DNA from: Heloderma charlesbogerti
Lineage: Eukaryota > Chordata > Lepidosauria > Squamata > Helodermatidae
Direction: 5' to 3'
NCBI GenBank assembly: GCA_026122225.1
Contig: JANEZZ010001874.1
Span: forward strand, 62,001 to 126,000
DNA: 64,000 nt
Of this stretch, positions 21,405-31,883 are shown piece by piece (within the stretch, counting starts at the first letter, position 1; each line of letters begins with the position of its first letter). Both the position numbers and the translations under genes were made by a program. A model generated the notes under the pieces. That model saw only the letters and a program-made list of their open reading frames with translations. It had not been told where the DNA came from and searched no databases.

Positions 21405-22929
21405 TAGGGATGTACGAAAGGCACTTACCTTTTGCGGATCATGTTGATGGTGGGGGGGAGGCGCTCCGTCCCTCCCCCCGGAATTCTGGATGGGGGGAGG
21501 CGCTCTGTTCCTCCCCCCCCCCAGAATCTTGGCCGGCTGGCTGTGCTCCACAGGGATTCTGCGGAGCCGCGGGCTGGCTCCGCCAGCAGCCAGACACTTG
21601 GCCGCTGGCTAGCAGGGATGCAAACAGCAGCGGCGGTAGCTGCAGCCGTTTGCATCCCTGCAGTCAGCCATGATAGGCTACGTAAATGTTTACGTAGCCT
21701 ATCACTTTTTTTAAAAAAACTTAGCCGTGATAAGCTATGTAAATCTTTATGTAGCCTATCACTTTTTTTTTTTTTTTTTACTGAAAATGGTGGCGGCGGC
21801 GGCAGCCGGTCGGAACCAGCCACACCGCCGCCAGAGCCACCACCGGAGCTGCCGCCGCCAGGAAGATCCACCCCAGGTAAGTCTCCTCCTGGGGGGGGCG
21901 GGGGGGTAGGGATGGCGGAGAATGCCAATGCATTCAGCCCCCCGAAATCGGTGGGGAAATTCACCGCCCTCCGCCCCCCCCCCAGGATGGGACTTACCTC
22001 TGTTGAATGTCCCTCTCGGCGGTGGGTCCCGGCGGTGCTTCAGCGGCGTTTCAGCAGTGGCGGGGGGCAGCGGCTGGTCTTCCGACCGGCTGCTGCCGCT
22101 GCCATTTCCCAGTAAAAACAAACAAACAAACGTGATAGGCTATGTAATGATTTACATAGCCTATCATGGCTAGATTTTCAAAGTCAGCTGTGATAGGCTA
22201 TGTAAATCATTACGTAGCCTATCACTGCTGACTTTGAAAAAAAAAGCGTGTACACAAATGGCGGCGCCCATGGGCGCCACCATTTGCGCTCCTTATTTGG
22301 GCATGAGTAGTCTACGTAAAGATTTACGTAGACTACGGCGAAAATAAGGGCAACGCAAATAGCGTTCCCTTATATTCGCTGTAGTCTACGTAAATCTTTC
22401 CGTAGACTACCCATGCCTAAATAAGGAATGCAAATGGCGGCGCCCCATGGGCGCCGCCATTTGCATATGCGCTTTTTTTTTTTCTTCAAAGTCACCCGTG
22501 ATAGGCTATGTGACGATTTACATAGCCTGTCATGGCTGACTTTGGAAATATAGCCGTGATAGGCTACGTAAATCGTTACACAGCCTATCATGGGTGTGTT
22601 GTTGTTTTTTTTTACTTTCCTTTTTTTTTCATGGCCGGGTAGACGGGGTGCTCCTCCCCGGCCTGAATTTAGGCGGTGAGGGATGGGGCGCCGCCCCCAC
22701 GACCTGAATTTCGGCTGGGCGAGGCGGGGTGCCTCTCCCCCCTCGCCTGAACTTCAGCGGGAGAACCAAGGCGCCTCCCTGCCACCACGAAGCAAGCTGC
22801 GGGACCAGGTAAGTCCCTTTCATCCATCCCTAGTGGGGGGGCAGACCGTTCCGCCACCGATTTCGGGGGGCCGAATGCGCTGGCATTTGGCCTCCCCGAG
22901 ATCCGTGGCGGAATTCTCTGATATCACTA
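21405..22929. mobile_element. FB-hAT, outer member of a nested pair
   Basis: Left B arm at 21405 (TAGGGATGTACGAAAGGCAC). The right A arm resumes at 22841 and ends ATATCACTA at 22929, a mutated CATCCCTA. Flanks CTCATAAG (21397-21404) and CTCACAAG (22930-22937) match 7 of 8. A second FB-hAT (21907-22832) is inserted in its G-run just after the CCAGGTAAGT donor at about 21874-21883. Confidence 0.85.
21907..22832. mobile_element. FB-hAT, inner member of a nested pair
   Basis: Left A arm (TAGGGATGGCGGAGAATGCC), right B arm ending CATCCCTA. Flanks CGGGGGGG and GTGGGGGG (22833-22840) match 6 of 8 in the G-rich target. Core complete, with the apex near 22355 (GGGCAACGCAAATAGCGTTCCC). Confidence 0.88.
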
Positions 22930-24585
22930 CTCACAAGGAATTTGGGGATTTGAGATTGAGTTTTTAACTTAGCAGAGTAAATTTCCCAATTTGCCTAGGA
23001 ATTCATTTCAAGCAAAATGAAAGATGTGGAAGTGTCATATTTGGAGCAGCTGGCATGTAGTTGAGGAGTTTTAATGCTGACTTCAACAGTAAAGTATCAG
23101 GTTGTCCGAAAACCCTGGGAAGAAAACCCCTGGAAAACAAGCTTTTCAATGGGAATCTTGGAGGAAAACTAGGAAATGGTCCATAGAGACATCTTTTAAT
23201 AGCAACTACTTGCTCCCAGTTGAGACCCCCAAAATGACCAGGCTGATATCTCCAAGCCTGTCCTGATGATAGTTGAAAACGTGCCTCAGTTCTGGCAAAC
23301 CCTTTCTGATATGTGCCTGATTATATGCCAGGCATGAACTGAGTTGCATTTCTGGTTCTGGTGCAGGCAGACCAAAGTTCAAAGAGCAAAGGCAGATGAA
23401 GTCAGTGCCAGGCTTGACTGGGCCCTGGACATAGTGTCACTGATGGACTCATGTGGCACTGACCTGGGCCCCTAATGCCATTGTGGCATTGCCATTGATG
23501 GGACTTGGCCTCCCCAGATGCAGCTGCCAGTTACTCCCTCCCCACAGATGGGCTTGCATGAGCAGGCAGCTCCGTGTAATGGGGTGATAGCCATGTGGCC
23601 TAGGCAAGGCATTAGCTCAGGTCAGCCCTGCTGGCTGCCCAAGTATGCTAGGTGTTAAAACCAGGCATTCTCTCTTGCATGGAACAAGTTGTTCAGATTG
23701 AGGAGCCATGCCAGGAACAGCAATAGGGCCAGTCAAGCTCCTATTGGTTCCTCAGGACACCTGGTCTGGCTTGGCTGAGGAGCAATAGCACCCTGTCTGC
23801 CCACTATATGGTGGGAGTGCAGCACACTGCACAGGAACTCCTTCAGTCTGCATGCTGTACTGCTGGTACGGGGAGTGAGGGGGCTGAGCCTGGGCCTTGT
23901 TGTCTGGTTTTGAATTCCCTGGCACCTTATGTGGTGGTGGTTGAAACAGACCTGGACAGGGGCAAAACCGTGGACTGACAGGGCAGGTCTTAAACAAGCA
24001 GATACCATGCAACTAAAGAGGAAATTTGTTGAACCACCACTGCCACGACCCATTGGTGATAACTTCTGGAAAGCTAGAGAACAAACTTGGGATCGAGGCC
24101 TAACAGAGTAACTCATTTGTTGTAGAACTGCTGCCTGATAACTGGTCATCATAATCAAATTATGACACAGCTTTGCACTGAGGAAGCTATACGAGGCATC
24201 CATATCTCTCACAGTTATCAAGATATAAAGCAGTGAGCTGGACAACATAGACAGTATATTGCATCTGTCAATGTCTTTTCCCCTAAGATGAGCAGAGCTC
24301 AATCCAACATTTCCCCCCTGCAAGGTGCTGCTTGTCTGGTCCAGCTGCCATTGTACTCTAAAGCATGACCTAAGCAGTACTCTTCAGTTATGAACATGGG
24401 GTCACTGGCTTTTCTCTGGCTCTCCATGTGGTCATCTGGTTTGATCTCTTAGCATTAGTAACTTCATGGTTCTCTGCTACATTGGTACCTTCTCCCTGGT
24501 ACACTTGGATAGCACCCATGTTTATACCGGTAGTTTGCTTTTTACTGTGGTGGCAATCCACTTGTTTTTAGGCTTCAAAATATAC
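22930..24585. other. Unassigned DNA, possible decayed interspersed repeat
   Basis: About 1.65 kb with no recognised repeat terminus or domain. The longest open stretch, minus strand 23733-24323, shows no motif I know and contains GC-rich, Pro/Ser/Thr-biased residues. I treat it as non-coding. Confidence 0.35.
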
Positions 24586-25535
24586 TAGGGATGGGGGAGA
24601 ATTTCTCCCCGAAACTTTGGGAGGCCGGGTGCCAACGCATTCGGTCCTCCAAAGGTTCAGGGAGAAATTCTCTACCCCCCCCCCACCGGGATGGGACTTA
24701 CCTCTTACGAATGTCGCTCCCGGCGGCGGCTCCTGGCGGCGGTTCGGCAGGTCTTCGTCAGGGGTGGGGGGGGCAGCCGGTCTTTCGACTGGCTGCCTCT
24801 GCCGCCATTACAAGAAAAGTAAAACAAAACAAAACGCCCCTGTGATAGGCTACGTAACAATTAACGTAGCCTATCACGGCTAGATCTGCAAAGTCAGCCA
24901 TGATAGGCTACGTTAATCGTCACATAGCCTATCACAGGTGACTTAAAAAAAAAAAAAGTGCGTACGCTAATGGTGGCCCCCATAGGGAGCTGCCATTCGC
25001 GTTCCTTATTTGGTCCCTGTAGTCTACGTAAAGATTTACGTAGACTACAGCGAAAATAACGGCAATGCAAATAGCGTTGCCCTTATTTTCGCCGTAGTCT
25101 ACGTAAATCTTTACGTAGACTACAGGGACCAAATAAGGAACGCAAATGGTGGCGCCCATGGGTGCCGCCATTTGCGTACGTGCTTTTTTTTTTTTTTAAG
25201 TCACCCGTGATAGGCTACGTGACAATTAACATAGCCTATCACGGCTGACTTTGCAGATCTAGCTGTGATAGGCTACGTAAATCGTTACGTAGCCTATCAT
25301 GGGGCTTTTTTTTTTTTTTTTTCTTTTGAAGTTTGCGGCCGGGGAGACGGGGCGCTTCTCCGTGGCCTGAATTTTGGCTGGACAAGGCAGGAAGCCTCCC
25401 CCCCGGCCTGAATTTCGGCCGGGCGAGGCGGGAAGCCTCCCCCCCTGGCCTGAACTTCGGGGGGAGAGGCGAAGTGCCTTCCCCCCACCGCGAAGCAAGC
25501 TGCGAGACCAGGTAAGTGACTTTCGTACATCCCTA
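24586..25535. mobile_element. FB-hAT, full-size copy
   Basis: Left A arm (TAGGGATGGGGGAGAATTTC), right B arm ending TACATCCCTA. The TSD AAATATAC is perfect (24578-24585, 25536-25543). Core apex at about 25063-25079 (GCAATGCAAATAGCGTTGC). Left-hand hairpins carry AACAATTAACG and right-hand ones AACGATTTACG, so the two half-cores have diverged separately. Confidence 0.94.
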
Positions 25536-25576
25536 AAATATACATGGTGATCACATGCCATTGTTCTCTCATACCA

Positions 25577-25680
25577 GGGGTCATAGAATCATGGAATAGT
25601 AGGGTTGGAAGGGGCCAATAAGACCATCAAGTCCAATCCCCTGCTCAATGCCGGAATCCAAGTCAAAGCATCCCTGACCG
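25577..25680. repeat. CR1-like LINE 3' fragment
   Basis: ATAGAATCATGGAATAGTAG, then GGTTGGAAGGGGCC and AGTCCAATCCCCTGCTCAAT. This is a stock sequence from CR1-type tails in sauropsids. Short and non-coding. Confidence 0.5.
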
Positions 25681-25737
25681 GCACAGGCCACAGGGCAGAG
25701 ACTGGAGACTGGTACAGGGCCCTGACTGGAGGGCACC

Positions 25738-25868
25738 AAGTCGATAACCTGGTGTCCTCCAGATGTTTCAGACTACATCCTTCATAAACCCCAAACCTTG
25801 GCCATGATGACTGGGGTTTATGGGAGCTGTTGTCCAAAACATCTGGAGGGTATAAGGTTGCCTATCCC
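25738..25868. repeat. Long-TIR MITE, second copy
   Basis: GGTGTCCTCCAGATGTTTCA at about 25752 pairs with AAAACATCTGGAGGGTATAA at about 25836. Same family as 9660-9800. Confidence 0.65.
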
Positions 25869-26900
25869 TGCCTCATACATACAAACGATCAAACAAACAA
25901 ACGAATAAATAAATCTTCACATAGAAAAGTAGATGTCAGGGAAAATGCTAGGTTGAATCAGTTCTCCCTGACACCTCGTTTTCTATGTGTAGGGATATTT
26001 TTTTTTTTTTTTTGTATGGAGGAGCATTCAGTGATGTGCTCCCACCGGTATTCTGAAGTGGGACAGCCCAGCACTGGTTTACCACTTTAGTGAGAACTAG
26101 GCATTTGTTGGTCATGGATGGGAGAGCACATTGATTGCATTATCTTTGGGCACATCCGAAACATATAACTTAGAATGTTTTTGAAGCTTCCTAAAGAGGC
26201 TCTCTCTAACATTGATTCCCTAGTCTCTCTACCTTTTTCATTATTTTAATCCTCCGGACTCTGCCTTGTAGATGCAAAGCAATCCATTTTATCCTGATGC
26301 GCTCCATCAGTTGTCATACACATTGATTTGCAGGAGATTTGGTCATGACCTTGACTTTCAGCATAACACAGACAGCAATCTAATGTTGAGACAATTATTG
26401 GCAGGTGTTCAAAAAGCTTCAGGACAAGACATTTCCATAAAGTGCTTGGTTACCACTCCCATTCCAGATGATTCTACGATTAGAGCCAACCAAGTGGCAT
26501 TTGAGTGATATCTTGTGCATTTAAAATTAAATGAACCCATGGACAACAAGTGATCATTTTAGAATCTATGATGATGACTTTCTGAAGACATACAATCTGT
26601 GAAAGGTTAAGGGGGGCATGTTCCTTGAAGGCCTGTTGATCTTGTATCTCTAAGAAAGAGAGAGACACAAGCAAAACTGCTCGACGGGCAAAGGTTGAAA
26701 AATAGGGCAGCCTCCATGAATGTGGCCAAATCTATCTCCTAATGTACATCCCCATAAGAGGAGGAACTGAGTAGGGTTGGTGGGGAAATTCATTCAGTTC
26801 GCATTTTAATGAGAACTTTGTTTCACACTCTCAAATTACTACACAAATGGGAACCCTTGTCTTCTGAATTTGCAGTTCTCTGCATTTTGTGACATTTGGG
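25869..26900. other. Unassigned DNA
   Basis: Contains AAACAAACAAACGAATAAAT-like simple sequence at about 25886 and an inverted pair ATAGAAAAGTAGATGTCAGG / CCTGACACCTCGTTTTCTAT (25922, 25968). No gene recognised. Confidence 0.35.
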
Positions 26901-27255
26901 TAGGAATGGACAGACTCACTTTCATCTGGAGTCATCGGTCGCTTGCCGAGCCACCACCTGCACCCTCTTGCTGCACTGCGAGCTCCTCAAATGGCCAGTT
27001 CACATCTGTAATATTACGTAGACCTCCCTTGATGGCTGCAATCTACATAACCTTTCCTTCCCGGAAATGACTGAGCTGCCATTATTGTGCGAAATGGTGG
27101 CTCAGGGAAGGAGTGGGCGGGCTGCTGGGCACTCGTGGACTGCGCGGCACTCGCGGGCAGGTCCAGTGAATGCTGCGCAGTCTGTGAACAGGGGGCCAAG
27201 TGTGAGGGGGAGTCCATTAGACTCTACCCCCATATTGGGTGTCTGCAACATCCCT
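26901..27255. mobile_element. Older hAT foldback element
   Basis: Starts TAGGAATGGACAGACTCAC and ends AACATCCCTG. Flanks CATTTGGG (26893-26900) and CATTTACG (27256-27263) match 6 of 8. The interior AATATTACGTAGA and ATCTACATAACC near 27015-27050 give a short hairpin. Related by its ends to 36508-37044 and 47053-47435. Confidence 0.6.
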
Positions 27256-27550
27256 GCATTTACGATCAAATTAACCTAAGTGGAGAAATTCTCAAAGTTC
27301 AGATGAACTGAACTTAAGACTGCAAAACTGGGAACTGAGAGAAAGCAAAACTGAAAGATTTGTCTATCCCTATAGCAGATTAGCTAGCCTAATGCAAAAA
27401 GGATGGAAGCTAATCAGCTAGCTACCCACCCAAATGCAAAAAGGATGGAAGCTAATCAGTTAGCTACCCACCCAAATGCCAGGACAGTATACAGGGCTAT
27501 AGGAGGGAGATTTCAGTCAGGGAAAGGCTGTACACTCTAAAGAAGGTGAA

Positions 27551-27732
27551 TGGTTGCAGCTCAGTGGTACAGCATATGCAGAAGGTCTCAGGTTCAATCT
27601 CTGGCATCTTCAATTAGGTTTGGAAAAACTCCTGCCTGAAACCCTGGACAGCTGCTGCCAGGCAGTGTTGACAATACTGGGCTGGATGAACCAATGGTCT
27701 GTTTCAGTATAAGGCAGCTTCTTATGTTCCTA
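27551..27732 (+). repeat. tRNA-derived SINE
   Basis: The head has an A-box-like GCTCAGTGGTACAGC (about 27559) and a B-box GGTTCAATCTC (27591-27601), 30 to 40 bases apart as in a tRNA. The body follows with CTGGATGAACCAATGGTCTG and the tail AAGGCAGCTTCTTATGTTCC, typical of a widespread reptile SINE. Not a functional tRNA: there is no acceptor-stem pairing. Confidence 0.75.
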
Positions 27733-28424
27733 AACATCACCAAGCACCAGAGCATCCAAGGGTAGAAACAAATTCTACAGATAGAACTTGTCTCTCAAAA
27801 GTGACAATCCAAAGCTATCCTTCAACCCTCTTAAAAAAAATATATGCAGGACTGAAGCAAATCTCTCTTTGATGTATCTTTTATCATTTCTATGATTTAT
27901 TTATATATTGGATTATTCCGAGAAGGACTGAAGGGATTTGATCTCTCCTGTTGGCAGGAAAATGAATTAATAAATTATAGCCTACTTAACTGGAAATCAT
28001 ATGTCTCCTGTCCAATTTCCAACAGAATTAGCCTCCCTTTTTCAACAACTCAGAGTCCCCCCCCCCTTTAAAAAATATGAAAATGATACTGATGTTCTGG
28101 AAGAAGTTACTCTTCATTGACCAAAAAGAATTTTAAGGATAAAGCTTTTTTTTTTTCCCTAGCATCCTTAGATGTGCTCTCTTTTTGTGGGTTTTGAGTG
28201 GATGCTTTCCAGGTTGTTCATACTCACCAAAATGAACCTATCCAATTAGATAAACTTTTATAGTGTGTGTGTGTGTGCATGTGTGCATGTGCGTGTAAAT
28301 GCACATGTATACACACACTTATGCAAATTCTAATAAATTCAAATTAAAAAACAAACATGAAAATATTGGCCCTTAACTGGTGGATCGAGACTTGTCACAC
28401 CAGTGGCACAGTTGGTGTTTTATT
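27733..28424. other. Unassigned DNA with (TG)n tract
   Basis: A (GT)n-rich stretch at 28262-28318 is the only recognisable item. Confidence 0.4.
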
Positions 28425-28516
28425 GATGCAATCCTTTACACACTTACCTGGGAGTAAGTCCCACTGAACTCAGTGGGCATTACTTCTGAGTAAACAAGTA
28501 TGGGATTGCACTGCAG
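28425..28516. repeat. Small palindromic repeat (TGCAATCC ends)
   Basis: TGCAATCCTTTACACACTTA pairs with the segment ending AGTATGGGATTGCA, and GTCCCACTGAACTCAGTGGG forms the centre. A very common short palindromic repeat in squamate genomes. A half copy (ACTTACTCCCAAGTAAG) is at about 46038. Confidence 0.6.
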
Positions 28517-28881
28517 GAGGAGGAGGAGAGGGAAGGCATAACTGAAGAATGGAAAAAAGATGAACATGTATGGGGGAACATTGAATAGTGTTCCCCCACA
28601 TATGTGGGGGAACATATATGATATGTAACTCATGAACAGTGATTTCAAAGTGTCCACAATGTGTTCACAAAGTGAACAATTAATAATCTTGAAGACCCTA
28701 ATTACCATCCCCAATTAAAAGTTTACCCTTGTTTAATGGACACCACCTACTGCCTGCTCGTTTGGTACACTTTGACCTGTCGGTGCTGATGTTCAATGTA
28801 CACAAGGGGTGTGTGATCACACCTGTTAAATCTACTCTCTTATCAAGGCCTGATCTCCATGTGTATAGAAGAACATCTGTA

Positions 28882-29339
28882 TTTATTTATTTAGCGTATG
28901 GCACACATTGCCAGGGAGTCTACAATGTTTTTACACAGTAGATGTTCTGGGGCGCCGGTAGTTGCTAGTCTTTGTTGCACTGATGCATCACAAGAGGGTG
29001 AGCTAGCTTTGCATCAGCTGGCCAGCAGCGTTCTTAGGGAAGTCGACCCTTCCGGGCTTTTTCTCCACCGCTCCTCCGCCGATCGCATCCAGACAGATCC
29101 AACGCCGGTTCCTGCTCCCCTCATAGAGTGCTGCCAGCTTCCCCCCCCCCCTGAAATGGGGGTACCTGTTTATCTACTCAGAGATGGTATGCTTTTGAAC
29201 TGCTAGGTGGGCAGGAGCTAGGGATGAAATGACGGGAGCTCACTTCCATCACATGGAGCTGGGCTCGAACCGCTGGAGTGTCGATCATTTCTGGCCAGCA
29301 GACTCCAGCGTCATTAAGCCGCTGCACCACCACGTCCCC
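28882..29339 (-). repeat. tRNA-derived SINE with TSD
   Basis: Read on the minus strand it begins GACGTGGTGGTGCAGCGGC (A box) and has the perfect B box GGTTCGAGCCC about 60 bases later. It ends with an (AAAT)n tail (plus TTTATTTATTTA at 28883). The TSD AGAACATC(T/C)GTA flanks it (28870-28881 and 29340-29351; 11 of 12). It is about 450 bp, long for a SINE. The body is not recognised beyond the head, and Sauria-type SINEs are the likeliest relatives. Confidence 0.8.
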
Positions 29340-29351
29340 AGAACATCCGTA

Positions 29352-29949
29352 GATGTGAATTAGGTGATCGGTATACAGTGTAAAATGTACTGCACGATTC
29401 ATCTCTATGTGCATAAGCTTGTATATAACTGTTCTTATCCATGTAAAAATGTTGGGCATACTGAGGTGACAAGGGCAGTAGGCATGGCCTTGATCTCCCC
29501 ACCCCCTTCTCGCATAATTTAATGGCTGTAGGGATATGCCTATAAGCAAAACTTGAGTTTGTTGCTCTCTAAATTCCACTTTGAAGCTCCTTCTGTCTCA
29601 TATCTGTATCAGATTGCAATCTTTGTCCCCTCCCTTTTCACATGAAAATATAAGTGCATTTTCATGCATATTTCCCCCTAAAATTTATGCATTGATCATG
29701 CACATCTTTGAAGTGTATGCATTCCTCTTCCACTGGGTAATGCATGTTTGTGCATGTTTTTCAAAAGCACACATTGTTTCATACACATTTTTCAAATGCA
29801 CACCTGCTATTGAATACACTGGGGTGGGGTGGGGTCCGTTAACCACATTGCAAGCTCAGAATTGTATGAACTTCCACTGCAGACTGCATTAGAGCCCATG
29901 CTTAGTCTGGATCAAAAACAAATGGAAACAACATTTCTGTATATCCCTG
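29352..29949. other. Unassigned DNA
   Basis: Contains repeated TGCACATTTTT/GCACACATTG-like motifs around 29640-29810 (an old, divergent repeat); no gene. Confidence 0.35.
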
Positions 29950-30107
29950 AATGACTGTGTAAGGCTTAGCAAATATGGGAAAGGAGATTGTTAGAGTAAG
30001 ATGGAGGCTGGATTCTAGATTTGTAGGGACCGATGTATACTACTTTCAAGATCCTACCACAGCAGTCATCCATCTTGCCCCAAGTTTCCTTAGGGAGGAG
30101 GTGTTGG
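29950..30107 (+). other. 158-bp segment duplicated inside the FB-hAT at 31884-33033
   Basis: 155 of 158 bases are identical to 32369-32526, in the same orientation. Here it sits in ordinary flanking DNA with no element boundary at either edge and no short direct repeat, so this looks like the donor locus or an allele of it. It has no recognised coding function. Confidence 0.85.
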
Positions 30108-30325
30108 CCCCCATCAGCACATTTTGGGGGATGCTGCCTCTGATTTCCTCTGTGCAAATAAATGGAGACAAATGGGTCTCTTGCAGGGGTGGCCATTTGC
30201 CTTCCTGTGGGGTTTTAATGGGTGCTGATTCTTTAGTTTATTCTCTATCACATCAGCCTGTGGGAATTAAAAAGAATAAATGTGAGGAAAGTAGAAGGGT
30301 GTTGGGTGGAAGATCGAGGGTTATG

Positions 30326-30500
30326 GGATGATGATGATGATGACGATGATGATGATGATTTATCACATTACTATACCGCCCATTAGCCGAAGCTCTCTGG
30401 GCAGTTTACAAAGATTAAAAACATTAAAAATATATATACAAAGATTAAAAACAATTTACATAACAAAACATACACATGAACAGACAATGTACCTCAAAGA
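30326..30500 (-). repeat. L2-type LINE 3' UTR stub next to (GAT)n
   Basis: A (GATGAT)n tract at 30327-30358 is followed by CTATACCGCCCATTAGCCGA and AGCTCTCTGGGCAGTTTACA. These are the last bases of the L2 3' UTR, as at 61868-61905. Only the tail remains. Confidence 0.7.
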
Positions 30501-30509
30501 AACATATAT

Positions 30510-30928
30510 CCATTTGCGTGGCTGCCTTTCTCTGTGATAGGCTATGTAAATACTTATTTAACCTATCACAGCTTGGCAGCCATGCAAATGGTGGCCGCTA
30601 CGATGGCCACCATTTGCAGCCACAGCAGCCCCTACTCTTTTGAGCCCCTTGTCTTTGCTGTGATAGGCTACGTAAGTATTTAAATAGCCTATCATGATGA
30701 AAGGCGGCCACACAAATGGTGGCCGCTACGACGGCCACCATTTGCAGCTGCAGCATCCTGGCAGAGGCCGGGAGACCAGCTGGAGCCACCGCCGCCACAT
30801 TGGCACCACATCCGCCTCCAGGTACACTTCGTCCCAGGGGGATTCTGCGGGGGGTGGGGTGGGGGGAGGCTGTTCCGCCAAAGAATTCCGTCTCACTGGA
30901 GTCCGTGGTGGAATTCTCTGACATCCCT
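30510..30928. mobile_element. FB-hAT right-part fragment
   Basis: Contains hairpins TGTGATAGGCTATGTAAAT (about 30533) and GTGATAGGCTACGTAAGT (about 30659), two ATGGTGGCCGC hairpins, an exon-like block with CCTCCAGGTACAC, and an A-type terminus CTGACATCCCTA. The left half is missing; its left edge meets the L2 stub. Confidence 0.75.
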
Positions 30929-31611
30929 ATTCCAGGATCAAAAAAAAAAAAATGACATATGCAAATGGTGGCGGCTACAGTGGCCGCCATTTGTGTACCC
31001 TATTTTTCATCGTTCTAGCCTACGTAAATGTTTACAATTTCGCAATTACGGCGAAAAAAGGGAACTGCAAATATCATAGTGGGCGCTATTTGCATTTCTT
31101 TTTTTTTTCGCCGTAAAAGCCTATGTAAATATTTACATAGGATAAAATGGCAAAAAAAGCACGCAAATAGCACCCACTACGCTATTTGCGGTTCCCTTTT
31201 TTTTTTTTTGCTGTAATTGCCTATGTAAATATTTACATAGGCTAGAATGGCAAAAAATAGGGAATGCAAATGGCGGCCGCCATAGCCGCCGCCATTTGCG
31301 TACACTGTTTTTTTTGGGGGGTTAGCCGTGATAGGCTACGTAAATTCTTATGTAGCCTATCACAGCTCGAAGGATGGCAATGGCGGCCGCAGCAGCCCGG
31401 CTGCAGCTGGCCAGGAGACCAGCCGCCGCTGACAGAGCCGCTGCCGTCGGAACCGCTGCCACCGAATCCACTACATCCACCCCAGGTAAGTTCCATCCTG
31501 GGGGATTCTGCAGGTGGGGACAGGAGGCCATTCCGCCACAGATTCCGGGGGGCCGGATTCTAAAGAATCGAGCCTCACTGGAATCCGTGGCAGAATTCTC
31601 TGCCATCCCTA
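30929..31611. mobile_element. FB-hAT right-part fragment, B-element subtype
   Basis: Ends TCTGCCATCCCTA. Its core contains the CGCCGTAAAAGCCTATG variant hairpins and a TAGTGGGCGCTATTTGC central hairpin (31078-31190), as in the element at 50213-51989. It starts abruptly at 30929 next to the previous fragment. The relative order resembles a nested insertion whose left half was lost. Confidence 0.72.
31374..31491 (+). promoter_or_regulatory. Exon-like block ending in a consensus 5' splice site
   Basis: From ATG at 31374 the frame stays open for 37 codons (MAMAAAAARLQLARRPAAA and on) and meets CAG/GTAAGT at 31483-31491, a 9 of 9 match to the U1 consensus. The block is CpG-rich and starts at the base of the GTGATAGGCTACGTAAA hairpin. 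Equivalent blocks with the same donor occur in most A arms. Whether it is ever transcribed or spliced cannot be seen here. Confidence 0.45.
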
Positions 31612-31883
31612 GTTGTAGCACAGCTTCTTTCTTTTCTCTTAAGTGCTTTTGGGGGGGTTACTTCTGTAGCTGGTAACAGCATCAACTGTGCTGAGGCTTC
31701 AACTTTTTTAAGGCAGAATTTTGAATTTCTTTTGGTGATCTTTTTGAGCTTACCTAATCACTGCAAGGTGGCCGAGGGTACTCTGTGTGTTTGATTGCTA
31801 TTTCACATCTTTCCATTACTCTGCAGCCTCCCAGGCCATCTGCCATTTCTGAACTGAAAAAAACCCATGGGATGCCTCACAAC

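Noticed and set aside
23733..24323. 196-residue minus-strand frame as a host gene
   Set aside because: No recognisable motif, splice context or conservation signal; codon content looks random.
29216..29232. TAGGGATG at 29219 as another FB-hAT start
   Set aside because: It lies inside the tRNA-derived SINE body and has no A- or B-arm continuation.
27551..29339. Functional tRNA genes
   Set aside because: A and B boxes are present, but cloverleaf stems are not and SINE bodies and tails follow.
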